From assembly GCA_015143295.1 (NCBI GenBank), contig CM026553.1, forward strand, positions 620,001-684,000: a stretch of DNA of 64,000 bases, given 5' to 3'. The translations under genes were made by a program, and so were the position numbers. Positions 1 to 10,303 of this stretch are shown here, one piece after another (within the stretch, counting starts at the first letter, position 1; every line of letters starts with the position of its first letter). A model generated the notes under the pieces. The model was not told the DNA's origin. It saw only the letters and a program-made list of their open reading frames with translations, and searched no databases. This stretch comes from Tetracentron sinense. Its lineage: Eukaryota; Streptophyta; Magnoliopsida; Trochodendrales; Trochodendraceae.

Positions 1-2820
1 TGTTTCAAACCATATAAACTCTTCTTGAGTCTACATACCATCTCTTCCTTGCCTTCTTTAATGAAACCAACAGGCTGCTCCATATAGATTTCTTCATCTA
101 AGTCACCATGAAGAAAAGCAGTTTTAACATCTAACTGCTCAAGGTAGAGATTCTCAGCAGCTACTAAACTCAATACCACTCTGATAGTGGTCATCTTCAT
201 AGCTGGAGAAAATATATTTGTATAATCGACCCCTTCCTTCTGTTGGAAGCCTTGCACAACCAGCCTGGCCTTGTACCTCTTACTACCATCACTCTCTTGC
301 TTAACCCGGTAGACCCACTTGTTATGTTAAGTTTTCTTCCCTGCAGGGAGCCCAACCAACTCCCAAGTCTTATTCGAGTGGAGAGAATTCATCTCTTCCT
401 ACATCACATTCTCCCACTTAACTGACTCACTAACTTGCAAAGCCTCATCATAACTCTCTGGTTCCCCACTGTCTGTCAATAGCAAGTAATAAAGCGATGA
501 GAGATATTTAGGATTAGGTTTAGGTACTCTGGATGACCTCCTCAATTCTCTGGTAGGTGTGCTAGACTCTGCCTCTGACACTGTCCCCGGAACTATCTCC
601 TCTGAAACTGTCTCATCTACCTGACCAAAACTATTCTCAACTCTACTGTCATCTGGAAGCTCCTCCAACTCCAAATAGTTGGATGTGTCTTCATCCTTAG
701 TGGTACTCTCATTGTTCTGTTTGTTGTCCCTATCTTTGTACAATACTCTTTCATAAAATAAAACATCTCTACTCCTGATAATCTTCCTGCTCTTGTCATC
801 CCAAAAGCGATAACCGAACTCATCAATGCCGTACCCAATGAATGTACACTTCTGTGACTTAGCATCTAGTTTGTCCCTGACATGGTCACTAATACGAACA
901 TAAGACACACAACCAAAAACCTTTAAATGCGAGAGATTTACCTCTTTACCACTCCAAACCTCTTTCGGTATCCCAAAGTTCAACGGAACTGATGACCCAT
1001 GATTAACCAAGTAAGCTGCTCTATTTACTGCATCTGCCCAAAAACATTTTGGCAACCTTGCATGTAATCGCATGCTCCTAGCACGCTCAGTCAAAGTCCT
1101 GTTCATCCTTTCTGCAATACCATTATGCTGCGGTGTGCCTGGAGGTGTCTTCTCTAAACGAATCCCATTCAGAGCACATGCCTTCTTGAACTCTCCCAGC
1201 TCATACTCTCCACCATTATCTGATCTCAAACACTTCACTTTCAAATTTGTTTCATTCTCAACCATGGCTTTTCACTTCTTGAAGATCTTAAACACCTCTG
1301 AATTGTGCTTCATGAAGTACACCCATACCTTCCTCGAGTGATCGTCAATAAAGGTAACAAAATACGTCGAGCCACCAAGAGAAGACACTGTAGCTGGACC
1401 CCATACATCTGTATGGACAAGCTCTAGCTTGCAAGCCTTAGGGGGCCTGCCACTTTTTTGGAAGCTAACCCTCTTCTGTTTCCCGAAGATGCAATCCTCA
1501 CACATGTCAATACCCACTGACTCGATGCCTGGTAACTTTTCTTGTGATTGCAGAACCTTCATTCCCTTCTCACTCATGTGTCCCAACCTACTGTGTCACA
1601 ATTTTGAACTCACCTTGCCATCTGCAATTGCGAGGGTGTCACTCGCATGTGAAGTCAAGTAAAGAGTACCATTCTTCCTACCACGGGCAATCACCATGGT
1701 ACCATTGGAGACTTTCCATGTATCTCCTGTGAATGTCGAGATATAACCCGTTGTTCCAAGCTGCCCAACTGAAATTAGGTTTCTATTCAATTTCGGAACA
1801 TGTCTGACATCTTTCAAACACCACTTGAACCCATGCGCCTCAATCTGCATATCGCCTCTTCCCACAATACTACAAGGCTCATCATCTCCCAAGTATACTT
1901 TCCCAAAGTCTCCTGCTACATAGTTTTGCATGACCTCTCTATTAGTAGTCGCATGGAATAAGGCACCTGAATCAATCACCCATGACTCGGCATTATTGTC
2001 CATAGCAAGGATAAGTGCGTCATGCACAATATGAGCCTCCTGCTCATTCTTATCCTTCTTTGGCGCTTTGCAGGTTGTCGCCATATGGCCCATCTGACCA
2101 CAATTCCAACATTCACCTTTAATAAGCCGAACTCCAGATTGTGACCTATTTCCCTTCCTGGATTTCGATCGTTTCCTGTTCTGATTCTGACCATGCCTCT
2201 CTGCTCGAGACTAAGGGCTGAACCCGAACTACTTGACGCTTCTATTGATTTTCTTTTGACCTCCTCAGTCAAAATCAAACTTACAACCTCACTACGTTTC
2301 AACTTCTCCTTCCCAGCCGAGTTACTGATCACAGTTACACTTCCCAGCCAACTCTCTGGCAACTGAGACAGGATTAACAGAGCTTGAACCTCGTCATCAA
2401 ACGTAATATCGACAGAGGTAAGCTGATCTACTATTGTGTTGAATTCACTGAGATGTAACATGAATGAATGTCCTTCTGTCATCTTAAGGTTCCAAATTTT
2501 TTTAACAAGATGTACCTTATTCGCAGCGGACGGTTGCTCGTACATCTTTACTAGTGCTGCCATGAGATCCACCATCGTCTTCTCCTTTAATATATTGTGG
2601 GCTATTGTTTTCGTGAGCGACAATCGAACATGTCCGATTGCCTTCTGTCAAGGATATCCCAATCTTCATCGGTCTCATCCTTTCTCTTTCCCTTTTCTTT
2701 ACCCATCAATGGTCGGTAAAGATCCTTCTGATACAGATAGTCCTCTATCTGCGTCTTCTAGTAAACGAAATCAGAACCATTGAATTTATCAATTTTCAAT
2801 TTGCCTTCTTCAGAACCCAT
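1..2820 (-). pseudogene. copia gag-pol polyprotein, broken
   Basis: Gag starts at ATG 2820 and has the usual UBN2-type gag region. A CCHC knuckle (CWNCGQMGHMATTC) lies near 2071-2112 and the protease DSG near 1971. The integrase zinc finger, starting HSRLGHMSEKG, lies near 1590-1480. The integrase catalytic core follows (VHTDVWGP near 1420, RSDNGGEYE near 1220, QHNGIAERMNR near 1130). RT starts below about 410 and continues past the window edge. Damage visible: in-frame stops near 2766 (gag), 1602, 1270, about 399 and about 325, and frameshifts near 2643 and 2195. At least three stops (near 2766, 1602 and 1270) sit where the family has Trp. The family identity is certain; exact frameshift positions are approximate. 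Confidence 0.88.
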
Positions 2821-2896
2821 AGCTCCCACTGCAACCCTAGACTGCTCAAACAAACTTCGATCTGCAAATCTGTCGAACACCCTTTGCGCAACCTAC

Positions 2897-2908
2897 GCTC
2901 TGATTCCA
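2897..2908 (-). other. primer-binding site of copia element
   Basis: On the minus strand this reads TGGAATCAGAGC, beside the inner edge of the LTR. It would pair with the 3' end of initiator tRNA-Met to prime minus-strand DNA synthesis. One mismatch from the canonical form is visible. Confidence 0.75.
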
Positions 2909-2910
2909 GT

Positions 2911-3182
2911 TGTTGGGATTTAAACCACGCGTTTAATCCCTAAACCCTTCGGATCTTGAGAGACTATGAATCACAGAAATTACGCAACAAATAGAAAAAT
3001 TGCAGAGAAGAAAATAGAGACAAAACACACGGATATACGAGGTTCGGCAACGTGGCTACGTCATCAGGAACCACACCAATTCACTATATTGAAGATACAG
3101 AATACACAGAGTTTTCTCTCTCTTAGAAAATTTACGGCCACTCCCCCGGGCAATCTGCTAAAGGTTGTCTACATTCCCAACA
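2911..3182 (-). repeat. 5' LTR of the copia element
   Basis: This 272-bp segment is bounded by inverted ends TGTTGGGATT and ATTCCCAACA. It lies two bases from a primer-binding site that on the minus strand reads TGGAATCAGAGC, one base off the common initiator-Met form TGGTATCAGAGC. The short length and the internal GGTTCGGCAACGTGGCTACG stretch are typical of Tnt1/Tork LTRs. Confidence 0.8.
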
Positions 3183-3504
3183 CAAAGATGCCTAGATCTC
3201 TCCACAAACCCTCATACTGTGACTGAACTTGGTCTAACCATGTGACCCATAGAGGATTGGACTTCGGCCAAGTTTTAACTGAGTTATACTTGAGCCAAGG
3301 TTCCCAATCAAGGGAATTGATTGAAAAAATGAGGGATTCATCTAAAAGAAGAGGGTAAGACTGGGAGACTACAAAAGTGACTGAATCAATGAAGAAGTGA
3401 CTGAGGGTAGGGCCTTCACCTGAGATCGAGAGAGGAGAGTGGGAAATAATTTCCTTACAGTTTTCCAAAAGCTGCAAGAAGTCAGGATGAGAACTTTCTG
3501 CCAT
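3183..3504 (-). pseudogene. plant-mobile-domain-like ORF, truncated by copia insertion
   Basis: An ORF starts at ATG 3504 (MAESSHPDFLQLLENCKE) and runs about 107 residues to the copia LTR, where it is cut off. The stretch WPKSNPLWVTWLDQVQ followed by YEGLWRDLGIF resembles the start of the plant mobile domain (PMD). PMD occurs in host MAIN/MAIL proteins and as an extra, often antisense, ORF in some Tat-type Ty3/gypsy elements. A possible purine tract and LTR start lie 300 bases to the right, in the opposite orientation. This fits an antisense ORF ahead of a 3' LTR, but that is inference. It could instead be a host PMD gene fragment. Confidence 0.45.
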
Positions 3505-3815
3505 GATAGCTGAAGGAAGAAGGAATGGGGAAGGAGAAGGATGTGAATTAGAATAGAATTACAAAAGGATGGAAGGGACAAATTTATAGAGGTATTATCA
3601 GTTTGAAAGACTGCCAAAATTCAAAATTTTGACACCTATCAAAGTGATGTTATGTCAGAAGAGATCATGAAGGATCTCGGGAAGATCAGCTGAAGAAACG
3701 GCTGCGTCAACAGGGTGTTGACACGTGTAGCATTACCACCGAGAAAAAGATTTTTCCAAAAAGGGGGTTACGCTCTTCAACTTTCATTAATTAAAACCAA
3801 AGATCCGGGGGGCAT

Positions 3816-4640
3816 TGTTTACACCAAAAAACTGCGGAGCAAACTAGAAGGCCCATCAAAGCTTGGCCCCTTTGAACCTGACCGTAGCCCAAAGGCCGAA
3901 GGCCGATGATGATTTCTTTTCAGAAAATGGTAAGCAGCCCAATCCAAATACGTGTTGGGACTCAACACAAAGGACATCAAGCACGTGATAATGTGTGTCA
4001 AGACACGTTTGGAAAAGAACAGATAGCTAGACTGTTAGACCATCGAAAAAAGGTCAAGCAAGGTAATTGTGATAACTACCAGGATGATACACATGACAAA
4101 ATATGCTTTAAAGGAGAAGAGCCTTCTCAAGGACACATGACTGAGATCAAAGTCTTGCATCAAATTGGAGGGAACAGTTATCATAACCGTTTCAAGAGGT
4201 ATTAAATGGCCAAGACCCCGAAGGAAGAACCTCTCGCACAATCAACAAACACACCCAACATATTGCTCCATAGCAACCTGCCCCAAACCACACTCCTCAG
4301 GGAGAGTTAGTTTACAGTCCTCGGTAACCGATTCCCACGGGAACTTATCTCAACTTAGTTTCCTCCTCCGGGAGAGTCTAGTTAATTATTGTATTTCCAG
4401 CATCATCCACCTCGATGGGACTTTGTATTTGCCTCTGCGACTCACTTCGATCGCATGATAGTTTGTAAGTTGTCTTCTACAATTGCTTTCAATCAAATTC
4501 AGTTATCATTTCTGTGAAATTCTATTTAATCATCTTCCACAAACACACGCCTCACATTATCACATTCTATTTTGCTCTGTTAATTTGGAAAGCATTGTAG
4601 TTATCGAAGGCAATAGAACTCATTATAGAAGGACGAACCC
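3816..4640 (+). repeat. possible LTR of a Tat-type gypsy element (right end uncertain)
   Basis: A purine-rich tract ending GGGGGGCAT at 3807-3815 is followed directly by TGTTTACACC. This is the arrangement of a polypurine tract and a 3' LTR start. The antisense PMD-like ORF upstream supports a Tat-type element. I could not see the matching LTR, a clear CA end or a target duplication, so the right boundary is a guess. Confidence 0.35.
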
Positions 4641-4641
4641 T

Positions 4642-4665
4642 CCCCCCCCCCCCCCCCCCCCCCCC
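4642..4665 (+). repeat. poly-C homopolymer run
   Basis: A run of 24 cytosines. Such runs are rare in plant DNA and prone to length errors in sequencing and assembly. Confidence 0.9.
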
Positions 4666-5235
4666 TCTCTAAATCGCCCCATTCGGTGTATTTCAGTGGT
4701 GGCTAACCAGACGGCCAAAGTGAACGCATTCTTGGTCACTTTGTCAGACTTGATGCCTAGGTCTAAAGGTTTCTATCTGATTGCACCATGTGGCGCTAAC
4801 ACGCCCGACACAAACCAGATTTACAGCCAACAATGGGTGAATGAGGTTTTGCTACAAAAACAATAACAACAATTGGTATCCCTTGCACCAATAGCAGTCC
4901 AACATGGTTATCCGGTTTGTTCCAGATGAAATTGCTCCATGGTTAGGGCAGATGGTTAACAGGCTCTACTGATTCCTGTATTCTTTTGAGGTTGAAGAAA
5001 AGTAGGTTGTTTTGAATATTAGATTTCTACAGTGTAGCATCTGTAGTGCCTTCAAAATATATGTTAAACATGATTCCATATGAGCAGTTAATGTGTTGCA
5101 ACAAGGAGTACTTTTTTCTTTATAATTCCAGCTTGATCTTGCAAGGATTACAGCTTCTCATCAATTTTTATTTAGTTCCAAAGGAGGGAAGACAATATAA
5201 GATGATTACTGAAATCAATCTATAGTTAGAATGAT
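4666..5235. other. no gene recognised
   Basis: A short open frame at 4683-4866 encodes no family I recognise. The rest is AT-rich with stops in all frames. It may be degraded repeat DNA. Confidence 0.4.
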
Positions 5236-5384
5236 TTGAACCGAACTGAGCTCGAAACTGTACCCAGCTTGTTTACACCCGTACTCCAATACATTGGGAG
5301 CTCTTCCCTACTGGAGTTGATCCCAGGATCTCTCTCAATAAGGGACAACTTTTTCCATCTAGATGGAGGTGGATGTGCACCCAG

Positions 5385-5531
5385 CCTCTTGCTTCGACGG
5401 TGGGGTGTGGCCTCTCACAAGTGAGAGGTCTCAGGATCTAATCCCATGAGCGATGAGTAGCAAGACCTCCAATCCTCAAGCTAACCACTGAACACTAACG
5501 GCAGGTAAATGATATCAGCTCCCAAAAAAAA
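5385..5531 (+). repeat. SINE-like dispersed repeat with A-tail (copy 1)
   Basis: The block around GGTGGGGTGTGGCCTCTC, followed by GGTCTCAGGATCTAATCCC, recurs in inverted orientation near 14815-14895. It ends in an A-run at 5523-5531. The GGATCTAATCC stretch looks like a decayed Pol III box B. A tRNA-derived SINE is possible but not proven. Confidence 0.4.
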
Positions 5532-6101
5532 ATGGAGGCGGATGTTACCTTTGACGGATATTTGGAAGGTGATTAAACAGTGACTCTTCACAAAATCTAA
5601 TATTGCACAGTTAAATTAAGTATTAGACCCCACCATGTACATGGAAGGTAATATTCTGAGAAAGATATTCATTTATAGTGGCAATGGGTTGAGTCAGGTA
5701 ATCCTCAACAGTTTAGAAAATCCCCAACCTCATTTCTGTATGCCACCCTACAGCTAGCTTAACATGATGTGTTAATCATGTCTTACAGGCTAGGGTTCGG
5801 TCGGTGGGCATTGGACTCAATGGACTCCTGACCAACTGAACTAAGAAGGAAGCAAGAGGTTTAGACAGTTGATGGGTCGGGTCAATAATTTCCAACCCAT
5901 ATTTCACCCATCAAATTGGTTCTTAATTCTTCCTATACGAGCCCCTGAATGCATCCAAAGCAAAGTACATTGTCCCGATTAGCAAACTTTTATTTAACAG
6001 TTTTAATTTTTAAAGATAAGTGTTCCTTTCAATAAGAAAACTCCCATTAGTTTGACAAACGAAAACCAGACACATGCAATCCTCTCATAAAATTGTATGC
6101 T
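5532..6101. other. no gene recognised; 3' flank of glycosylase gene
   Basis: AT-rich sequence with no recognisable coding or repeat structure. It presumably holds the 3' UTR and poly(A) signals of the minus-strand gene ending at 6102. Confidence 0.4.
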
Positions 6102-9100
6102 TTATTTCATTAGCCGGGATTTTCGACCAGAGCTCTCAATGCCACCAGTAATAGTACGGTAGCTAGTATTTGGCAATTCGCTTAGCTTCCCAAATTTGTT
6201 CTCGTAGAAGTCCCAGAGCTCGAACCTGATACCAAAACACAATACAAAGCAGGTGAGTTCAGTTTTGTTGAAGAAGAAAAATTAAGAAATTAAATCAAAA
6301 CACAAAGATAATGAGGGAATTATATGTAGCATAGTTTCCTGAGGTGCCGGAAAAGATGCGAGAAATAAAAATAGGAAATGACCCTTAAGAGGTTAAATAT
6401 GGCCAGGAGATGGAAAATGACTCCGGCGAGTGTTATTTCTACTAGGAAACGGATTTCCCGTGCATTTTTCAATTGTTTCATTGTGTGTTTTCACGGGAAT
6501 TGCAAATTTCAGTGGGAAATGTGTTTCAGACAAATGTAACATTACCAATATACCAAACATTGGAATGGTGCATATTTCTCATAAATTTCTTGAACATCTT
6601 TTCCTATGGTTCTTTTGGTACATTTTTTCCTTCCATGTATCTGCAACAAAGAAGCGAGTCATGTAGAATTTATTTTATTTTGAAAAAAAAGAATAAGAAG
6701 ACTTAGTGTGAAAAGTTGAAACCTGTTGTAAATGCCTGATTGTTTCAGTATCAGTTGGAATCTTTTGATAAAATCCCATACACATCAACACGTTTGCACA
6801 TGTAAAAGGACCAAAGCCTTTAATCTTCATCAATTTCTTGTAAACTTTGTTGTAGGATGCTACATCATAAGCTTCTTCTTTTTCTTCATATTTATTCAAC
6901 TGAAGCTTACTTTTCTCAACACATCTAGCAAGTTCTATTATGTGTCTTGTCCTATATCCAAGCTTGCAACGCCTTTTTAATAAATTCTCGTCCATACTAA
7001 CCAACTCTTTGGAGCTAGGAAAATTTCCAAATTCTTGATATCCAAGACGTGATTCCACTGTTGCATTTTCCTTGATAGGGGTCTTTGAAGTGAATTCTAG
7101 TTGAAGCTCACAAAGAGCTTTGGCCATACTCAAAGTCCTCCCCCACCTACCATAGGAAAGTTGATTATCAAAACATTTGAAAAGTTAATTAGTCCAGCCT
7201 CATTGAACAGATAATGAGAATGGAGATGGGATACTGAGAGAAGAGAAAAGACTTACGAGCTGTAGCAAAGGAGGAGAGACTTGACAGTATCTTCGAATAG
7301 GGTTGGGGAACGAAAGAGTCGACCAAACCCTCTCTTCTTGGCTTTTGGATGGATCTTGTGAAATTCGCAAATCTCCATTTCGTATTTGGCAGACACCCGT
7401 AGCATGCGAGCCACCTGAGCCTGATTTATGGATTATCACTACAACTTATTATTCATTGGCAACTGAAATGAATTTCTAATATTATTCAACCTATCTATAT
7501 CTATCAGTACTATATACTATACAAATATGCAAAGGCACCCTAATTGATCTTCTTTTTTCCCTTTTTTAATGCCATATCACTCAATTACATTTGGCCTCCG
7601 ATTCTGCCTGGTGATGCCAGAATGGGCTTGTCTCGAGCAACCATAGAATAGGGACATGTGGTGGTGAAGTCAAAATCATGGGGCCTATTATTTTGACTTC
7701 TACACGCATGATGAGACATGTGGTGATAAGTATGTGAGAAAAAGGTGGAGAGATATAAGTGGAGAGAAGTCAAAATCATGAGGAGAAATTGAAATGAGTT
7801 CTCCCCCCATTTTTATGCCAACTGTCGCATAATGTATGGTAGTCCGAGACCATTTTCTGGCATCCCCAGAGAGAATACGAGGCCATTACATTTTTCTCTC
7901 ATTCCTCTCGTTTAATCTCCCAATGAAAGATTTTCAAAGAACGGTTTATCCCAATGAAGAGTCGTCACTATCAAAGAGAGGGGATGAAGCGCCCAAGCAA
8001 ATACCACAAACCCCACCTCCAAAACCAATCTCCAGAAAATGGGAAAACAAAGAACTCAAAAAACAGAAATACCAAGCGCCTAAGCAAATACCACAAACCC
8101 CATTCCATCATGACTGATGCTGATTAAAAATATGGACTTTGCTACTGAGACCGCAGAAGGGCCGAGACCACCGAGACCGTGCATGCATGCACCGGATTTC
8201 AGGTGGGCCCCACCTGCAATCCCGTGCATCCATGCCCGGTCTTGGAGGTCTCGGCCCTTTTGCTGTCTCAATAGCATTTCCCTAAAATTATAACCCAACA
8301 TCTCCATTTTCCAACTCCAAAACCAATCTCGAAAAACCTCACAGAATCCCTCCCTCACCATACTCTTTACATAGAAATTGGAATCCATCACCCACCACAA
8401 TCCAATAACACGATAGAGGTTTAAGAGAGAGAGAGAGAGAGAGATCCGTCCCATTCCACCCTTCTCGGTTTCTTTGACTTTGGTGCCTATTTACTTCACA
8501 GGTTAAGCCACATCACCAAAATGAGTTCCGATGGGCAACAGAGCAAAAAAACATGCGGGGCCACTCTTTGCTCATGTGGGATCTACCTTTATTGGATGTG
8601 GGGCCCTCCCTTTTAGGCACAAACAGTTGCCCATCCAAACTCTTCGAAAAATAATTCGGCTATTGTTCACATATCAGTAAAAGACTTTTTAAAAAAAATG
8701 TCTGTACATGCAGGTAGAGTATGCTATGTGTTAATCTAACATTAATTTAGGGCAAATGAGCCATTAGTGTCCAAACTGAATCATAAATGACTACGTGTCA
8801 AAATCAATAGATACCATTGATAAGAGAATTACAATTCCAAGTAGATCTCTTTATAAAAATAAATAAGTAGAAACCTTATTTTAGTTAACAAAAAAGATTG
8901 GAGAACTTGAGGGCCAATGTAATTCGGGGTTTGGCTCTAAGCAGGTAATAAGAAAGCATATAGAGAGAGAGAGAGAGAGTAAAAGTACCAGTAAGGCTTT
9001 TCGGTCTTGAGAAGAGACGACGTCGGTGCCGAGAACCCAAACAAGAAGAGAAGGGTGGTTGGGAGGATGTGAGATGGTGACAGTGACGGAAGTGGTGGAG

Positions 9101-9279
9101 TCAGCTAGACGGAGGGGACGTTGGAGGCTTTTGGTGGATGGAATCCACACGTTGGGTGCCATCATGAAGAATCCGTGGTTACACACTGCCATTTCCAGAC
9201 TGAAGGACTCCCCCCCATGAGGCAGAGGCAGAGGCAGATGCAGCAAGCAACTGCTTACACTTTCTGTGCCTACTTCCAT
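6102..9279 (-). CDS. HhH-GPD superfamily DNA glycosylase-like protein, 5 exons
   Basis: Exons on the minus strand: 9279-8989, 7420-7257, 7146-6723, 6640-6546 and 6225-6102 (stop TAA). All introns are GT-AG and all phases join, giving about 365 aa. Exon 1 holds the conserved NHGFFMMAPNVW block and exon 2 holds GFGRLFRSPTLFEDTVKSLL. Exon 3 holds the helix-hairpin-helix KIKGFGPFTCANVLM (about residues 257-273) and then IPTDTETIR, where Asp284 should be the catalytic residue. In this superfamily, glycosylases with lyase activity carry Lys in the hairpin; here the spot is Phe/Thr, so a base-removing enzyme without lyase activity is inferred. It resembles the plant HhH-GPD family that includes an Arabidopsis protein on chromosome 3. 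Substrate is unknown. No stop or frameshift is seen, so the gene looks intact. Intron 1 (1.57 kb) carries three small transposons. Confidence 0.87.
7593..7884. mobile_element. Mutator-type MITE with 9-bp target duplication
   Basis: Terminal inverted repeats of about 50 bp start GGCCTCCGATTCTGCC and end AGAATACGAGGCC. They are flanked by an exact 9-bp duplication ATTACATTT (7584-7592 and 7885-7893). A 9-bp duplication is the mark of the Mutator superfamily. The element is 292 bp with no coding capacity and lies in intron 1 of the glycosylase gene. Confidence 0.85.
8134..8282. mobile_element. small inverted-repeat transposon (MITE), 149 bp
   Basis: Near-perfect inverted arms GCTACTGAGACCGCAGAAGG and its right-hand counterpart (TTTTGCTGTCTCAATAGC on the plus strand) flank a GC-rich centre. 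The likely 9-bp flanks TAAAAATAT and TAAAATTAT match at 8 of 9 positions, suggesting an older Mutator-type insertion. It also lies in intron 1 of the glycosylase gene. Confidence 0.7.
8418..8443 (+). repeat. GA microsatellite
   Basis: A run of GA dinucleotides in intron 1 of the glycosylase gene. A second GA run lies at 8962-8979, just inside the 5' end of the same intron. Confidence 0.85.
8524..8642. mobile_element. small inverted-repeat element, 119 bp
   Basis: Arms GAGTTCCGATGGGCAAC (8524-8540) and GTTGCCCATCCAAACTC (8626-8642) are inverted copies matching at 15 of 17 positions. No clear target duplication is visible, so the superfamily is unknown. Third such element in the same intron. 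Confidence 0.6.
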
Positions 9280-9879
9280 TCCTCTTTATTTGCTGGATAT
9301 CTCAAGTTCATACTTAACGTACGTGAGGTGTTGTTTTATAGTGTTTAAATTTGCCTTCTTTCTTTGCATGCATTAGATTTTTATGGAAACCCTTCCCAAT
9401 GTCTATCATTTACTCTTACCTCTAATGCCTATTGGGTGTATCTTTTACCAAGCCATTTTTCAATTGACTAGACCATATTAAAAGGAATACCAACCAACTC
9501 TTGAGAATTTTAATTTCTCAAAATAATTACCTTATCAAGAATTGAAACTTTGATTGTTTTGGGGACCTGATTAGGAATTTGGGTGGAAAGTTCTGAGAGT
9601 TCCAATTCTGATATATGAGTTACGTATGGAATGATTAATGAAAATTAAAATTAGTTTTTTAAAGATCAAGACCCGGGTGCTTCTACTTGTTGACTCCAAC
9701 TTCGACCCTTCATTTATCTGGTTTAAATCACTTAAAGGGAACTCAAGAGTCAAAATTGTATATTAAAATTAATAATTATTAAATTCAAAAAATATATATT
9801 TAGAATACCAAAATAAGTGTATACCCAAGAAGAAAGTAAAGGAGAGAGTTTATAATTGGTTGGTGCGCTTTTCTTAAAA
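9280..9879. other. upstream region of glycosylase gene, no gene seen
   Basis: AT-rich DNA without a supported ORF. The first 100-200 bases should contain the promoter of the minus-strand glycosylase gene, but I cannot point to a convincing TATA box. Confidence 0.4.
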
Positions 9880-10303
9880 AGTATCTTTTATTTATATTTT
9901 AAACCTTTTCTAATTTTCTTATTATTATAGTAATACTAATTTTATTTATGTCATAACTGGGTCAACCCATCTAACCGATAGTTCGGCCGATTTAGACCAA
10001 CCCGCCCCCTTAACATGGTAGGTCCCATTTTTAAAACATTGATGAGAATTTATGCTTAAAAAGGGCTCCTTTTTCTTTTGGAGAAGCTTAAGACAACCTA
10101 GGAAGCACACATACTTCAAATAGGTCTTTGTACCAGTATCTGATACGTATCGGATACGGATATGCCTCCGATATGATGGGAAACGTACGAGATACGGCTG
10201 AGACGTATCCTGTTAATGTTTTTTAATTCAGATACGGCTCTGATACGACATAGATATGCAAGGATACGACCGGGATACGGCCATAAATAATTTTTTTTTT
10301 TTT

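Larger units (their letters stand above)
1..3182 (-). mobile_element. Ty1/copia retrotransposon (Tnt1/Tork-like), 5' part, cut by window start
   Basis: The element runs right to left: 5' LTR at 2911-3182, primer-binding site at 2897-2908, gag from 2820 downwards, then protease, integrase and the start of reverse transcriptase at the window edge. The domain order PR-IN-RT is that of Ty1/copia, and the gag, integrase and RT wording is like Tnt1/Tork elements. The 3' LTR and the other target-site copy lie outside the window. The five bases next to the LTR (3183-3187, CAAAG) should be the target duplication. The coding part is heavily damaged, so the copy is not autonomous. The insertion broke an ORF now seen at 3183-3504. 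Confidence 0.9.
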
